From contig JALOMU010000158.1 in NCBI GenBank assembly GCA_025455285.1, positions 1 to 7,542 of the forward strand: a stretch of DNA of 7,542 nucleotides. Reading direction: 5' to 3'. Origin of the DNA: Flavihumibacter sp. (GTDB taxonomy: Bacteria; Bacteroidota; Bacteroidia; Chitinophagales; Chitinophagaceae). The stretch's first letter is position 1. Each line of letters opens with the position of its first letter. This document shows, in pieces, positions 5,844 to 7,542 of the stretch. Both the position numbers and the translations under genes were made by a program. The notes below the pieces were generated by a model. It was given only the letters and a program-made list of their open reading frames with translations. It did no database searches and was not told the DNA's origin.

Positions 5844-7226
5844 TTAATTCATGATTGGGTTTTCCCGAATACTTTTTGCTTCTATTTCCTTTTCTTCATT
5901 GGGGGCGGTAAGTTCCGGGCCGTGTTTGATCTTTTTATTCAGGAGGTAGAGGAATAAAACTAACAGTATGGAGTATACGAGTGTAAAGAGTATTAGTGAA
6001 ACCAGTACCTGTTCCGCTTTCACTGCTTTGGAAAGCGCGTCGGAGGTGCGGAGAAGATTATACACTACCCATGGTTGGCGGCCCATTTCTGCGGCAAACC
6101 ATCCCGCCTGATTGGCGATCTGAGGTAACAGTACAGCCCATACGAAAACGCCCATCAGCCAGTTGTTCTCAAATAATTTTCCTCTCCACCAAAGTAAGCT
6201 CGCATAAAGTGTGAGTGCAATAAGCAGCATGCCAATCGCAACCATGATATGATAAAATTGAAAAACTGCATTTACCTGCCCCGGTCGGTCTTCGGGTTTG
6301 AAAGCGTTTAATCCGGTAACGGGCGTTTTGAAATCCTGATGCAATAAAAAACTGAGTCCGCCTGGTATTTTTATACCTGTGGTGGTCTGCGTTTTATTAT
6401 TCACCCAGCCCATCAGGTACATATCCGCCACCGCACTGCTATCATAATGTCCTTCGAGTGCTGCCAGTTTCGCGGGCTGATTTTTTGCTACTCCATCGGC
6501 ACTTTTATGCCCTGTAAACAATTGCGCAAGGGAGAAGATGGTTGCAACCGCCAGTGCGATTTTAAAGCCAGGTTTGGCTATTGCGAGGTGTTTCCCTTTC
6601 CGGATATAATAAGCATGTACGCTTAATACAAGAAATGCTCCTGCAAGAAAAGCGCCTATCCATACATGGCTCAATCTTTCCATACTGGAGGGATTAAAGA
6701 CCATTTCCCAGAAATCGGTGATTTCAGCCCTTGCCTGTAGTCCCTCGCCTACAATATGATAACCTGCAGGTGTCTGCTGCCAGCTATTTGCTACCACGAT
6801 CCAGACAGCACTGAACATGGAACCCAGAAATACCATTATGGTTGAAAGGAAATGAACTTTTGAACTAACGCGGTTCCATCCGAATAAGAGAATGCCTAAA
6901 AAACCACTTTCGAGTGCAAAGGCAAAAATACCTTCAGCTGCTAATGCACTACCAAAAATATCACCAACGTATTTGGAATAAGTTGCCCAGTTGGTTCCGA
7001 ATTCAAATTCCATGATGATTCCGGTTGCAACCCCAAGACCAAAAATCAATGCAAAAATCCGGATCCAGAATCGGGTCATGTCTTCATAAATCTTAAGTCC
7101 CGTTTTAAGATATAGGCCTTCCATGATCACAAGGACCAATCCAAGTCCGATACTTAGTGGGGGATAGATATAATGAAAGGCAATGGTGAAAGCGAACTGA
7201 ATGCGGGAAAGTATTTCAACATCCAT
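5844..7226 (-). CDS. cydA: Cytochrome bd quinol oxidase subunit I, short Q-loop type
   Basis: CydA carries the quinol site and all three hemes of cytochrome bd oxidase. The 460-residue chain starts with [24 protein letters not shown], where His18 matches E. coli His19 (a high-spin heme ligand). His187 in [14 protein letters not shown] and Met328 in FYHIMVAIG match the heme b558 ligands His186 and Met393. Glu98 and Glu106 ([12 protein letters not shown]) match Glu99 and Glu107 of the proton path. [13 protein letters not shown] (374-386) holds Glu380, matching E. coli Glu445, and the GRQPW signature. In the Q-loop, AKLAALE (252-258) keeps the quinol-site Lys and Glu (E. coli Lys252 and Glu257). 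The Q-loop lacks the long C-terminal insert of E. coli, which explains the smaller size (460 against 522). Where E. coli has Arg391 just before the Met ligand, this protein has His326. It is the first gene of cydAB, with a good promoter at 7277-7305 and a predicted leader of about 45 bases. Confidence 0.98.
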   Translation of the reverse strand: MDVEILSRIQFAFTIAFHYIYPPLSIGLGLVLVIMEGLYLKTGLKIYEDMTRFWIRIFALIFGLGVATGIIMEFEFGTNWATYSKYVGDIFGSALAAEGIFAFALESGFLGILLFGWNRVSSKVHFLSTIMVFLGSMFSAVWIVVANSWQQTPAGYHIVGEGLQARAEITDFWEMVFNPSSMERLSHVWIGAFLAGAFLVLSVHAYYIRKGKHLAIAKPGFKIALAVATIFSLAQLFTGHKSADGVAKNQPAKLAALEGHYDSSAVADMYLMGWVNNKTQTTTGIKIPGGLSFLLHQDFKTPVTGLNAFKPEDRPGQVNAVFQFYHIMVAIGMLLIALTLYASLLWWRGKLFENNWLMGVFVWAVLLPQIANQAGWFAAEMGRQPWVVYNLLRTSDALSKAVKAEQVLVSLILFTLVYSILLVLFLYLLNKKIKHGPELTAPNEEKEIEAKSIRENPIMN

Positions 7227-7276
7227 GGATAAGAAATTTTAGGAGTGAAGAGCAGGCAATCGTTCGATCGATACTA

Positions 7277-7305
7277 CAAAGATAGGTTGCCTTGCCGTCG
7301 AGCAA
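7277..7305 (-). promoter_or_regulatory. Bacteroidota-type promoter of cydAB
   Basis: On the minus strand, TTG (7305-7303) is followed by 18 bases and then TATCTTTG (7284-7277), an exact match to the Bacteroidota -7 consensus TAnnTTTG with a -33 TTG at near-consensus spacing. Transcription would begin around 7270, about 45 bases before the cydA ATG. It is the only full match to this consensus that I found in the intergenic regions of the window. Confidence 0.72.
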
Positions 7306-7335
7306 TAAAATTGACCTGAAAATATTTAAAAAAAA

Positions 7336-7359
7336 ACCATGTGACAAATAGCACAAGGT
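7336..7359. promoter_or_regulatory. CRP/FNR-family-like operator between cydA and the namZ-like gene
   Basis: The 24-bp imperfect palindrome has arms ACCATGTGA (7336-7344) and GCACAAGGT (7351-7359) around CAAATA. Seven of nine arm positions pair, and the core TGTGA-N6-GCACA differs by one base from the CRP consensus TGTGA-N6-TCACA. Its centre is about 75-80 bp upstream of the predicted cydA start and about 42 bp before the namZ-like ATG, so it could serve either gene. The match to a named regulator is inference. Confidence 0.45.
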
Positions 7360-7389
7360 ATAGTCCCGTTTTTTTGGATACATTAGAGT

Positions 7390-7542
7390 ATGAAAAGATT
7401 GCTTCCTGTTCTTTTGATAACAACCATATGTTGTTTCTTCATATTTCGTTTATACAGTAACGTTAGTAATATGTCATCTTTTAAAACTGGTGCAGAACTA
7501 ACTGAGAAATACCTGCCTTATTTAAAAGGAAAAAGAGTAGCT
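7390..7542 (+). CDS. namZ: NamZ-like exo-beta-N-acetylmuramidase (DUF1343), N-terminal part only
   Basis: The frame is open from ATG 7390 to the right edge, 51 codons. It begins with a Lys/Arg-led hydrophobic segment (KRLLPVLLITTICCFFIF, residues 2-19), a signal peptide or membrane anchor without a clear lipobox. After a short spacer comes FKTGAELTEKYLPYLKGKRVA (31-51), which closely matches the usual opening of DUF1343/NamZ proteins (GAEQTE-x-YLPLLKGKRV). NamZ removes N-acetylmuramic acid from the non-reducing end of peptidoglycan fragments in cell-wall recycling, and in Bacteroidota it is periplasmic. The catalytic part lies beyond the window, so activity cannot be judged. The gene is divergent from cydA across 163 bp; no TAnnTTTG promoter was found directly before it. 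The assignment rests on about 20 residues. Confidence 0.72.
   Translation, partial: MKRLLPVLLITTICCFFIFRLYSNVSNMSSFKTGAELTEKYLPYLKGKRVA

Overview
This window looks like part of a Bacteroidota chromosome, most likely from the Chitinophagaceae or a relative. The grounds are moderate GC, start codons without a Shine-Dalgarno sequence, a Bacteroidota-type promoter (TTG, 18 bp, TATCTTTG) in front of cydA, and the gene families present: a membrane-anchored LytTR regulator, lipoproteins, a DUF1080 protein, a short-Q-loop cytochrome bd and a NamZ/DUF1343 start. The placement is an inference from protein character, not from a marker gene.

Layout. Positions 2-652 (+) hold the 3' part of an unrecognised gene that runs off the left edge. 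Positions 694-1548 (+) encode a four-helix membrane protein with a C-terminal LytTR DNA-binding domain. Positions 1601-2812 (+) hold a broken gene: a lipoprotein of the intradiol ring-cleavage dioxygenase family that, in its intact form, appears to have been fused to a C-terminal CPVC-containing thioredoxin-like domain. It now carries two lesions. One is a deletion with frameshift near 2018, which removes the segment that should hold the second tyrosine iron ligand. The other is an exact 25-bp tandem duplication at 2214-2263, which shifts the frame again. Positions 2809-3621 (-) encode a convergent lipoprotein with weak YD-like repeats. Positions 3791-4747 (+) encode a secreted DUF1080 (3-keto-glycoside hydrolase/lyase type) protein, followed by a strong hairpin terminator that also lies directly behind cydB. 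Positions 7226-4805 (-) are the cydAB operon for a cytochrome bd quinol oxidase. Positions 7390-7542 (+) are the start of a NamZ-like exo-beta-N-acetylmuramidase gene that runs off the right edge.

How the genes relate. Only cydA and cydB form a clear functional unit: a two-subunit terminal oxidase that uses quinol and O2. The 163-bp gap between the divergent cydA and namZ starts holds a good cydA promoter and a CRP/FNR-like palindrome, so cydAB expression is probably controlled there. The LytTR gene and the dioxygenase remnant are co-oriented 52 bp apart and could have been one transcript. The remaining genes look like independent envelope or periplasmic functions.

I do not see a CRISPR array, insertion sequence, tRNA or rRNA, or a clear new defence or mobile system. 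The most interesting item is the broken dioxygenase-redoxin fusion with its two nearby indels. The longest gaps between genes are about 160-170 bp, so no stretch above 300 bases is without a gene or gene remnant.
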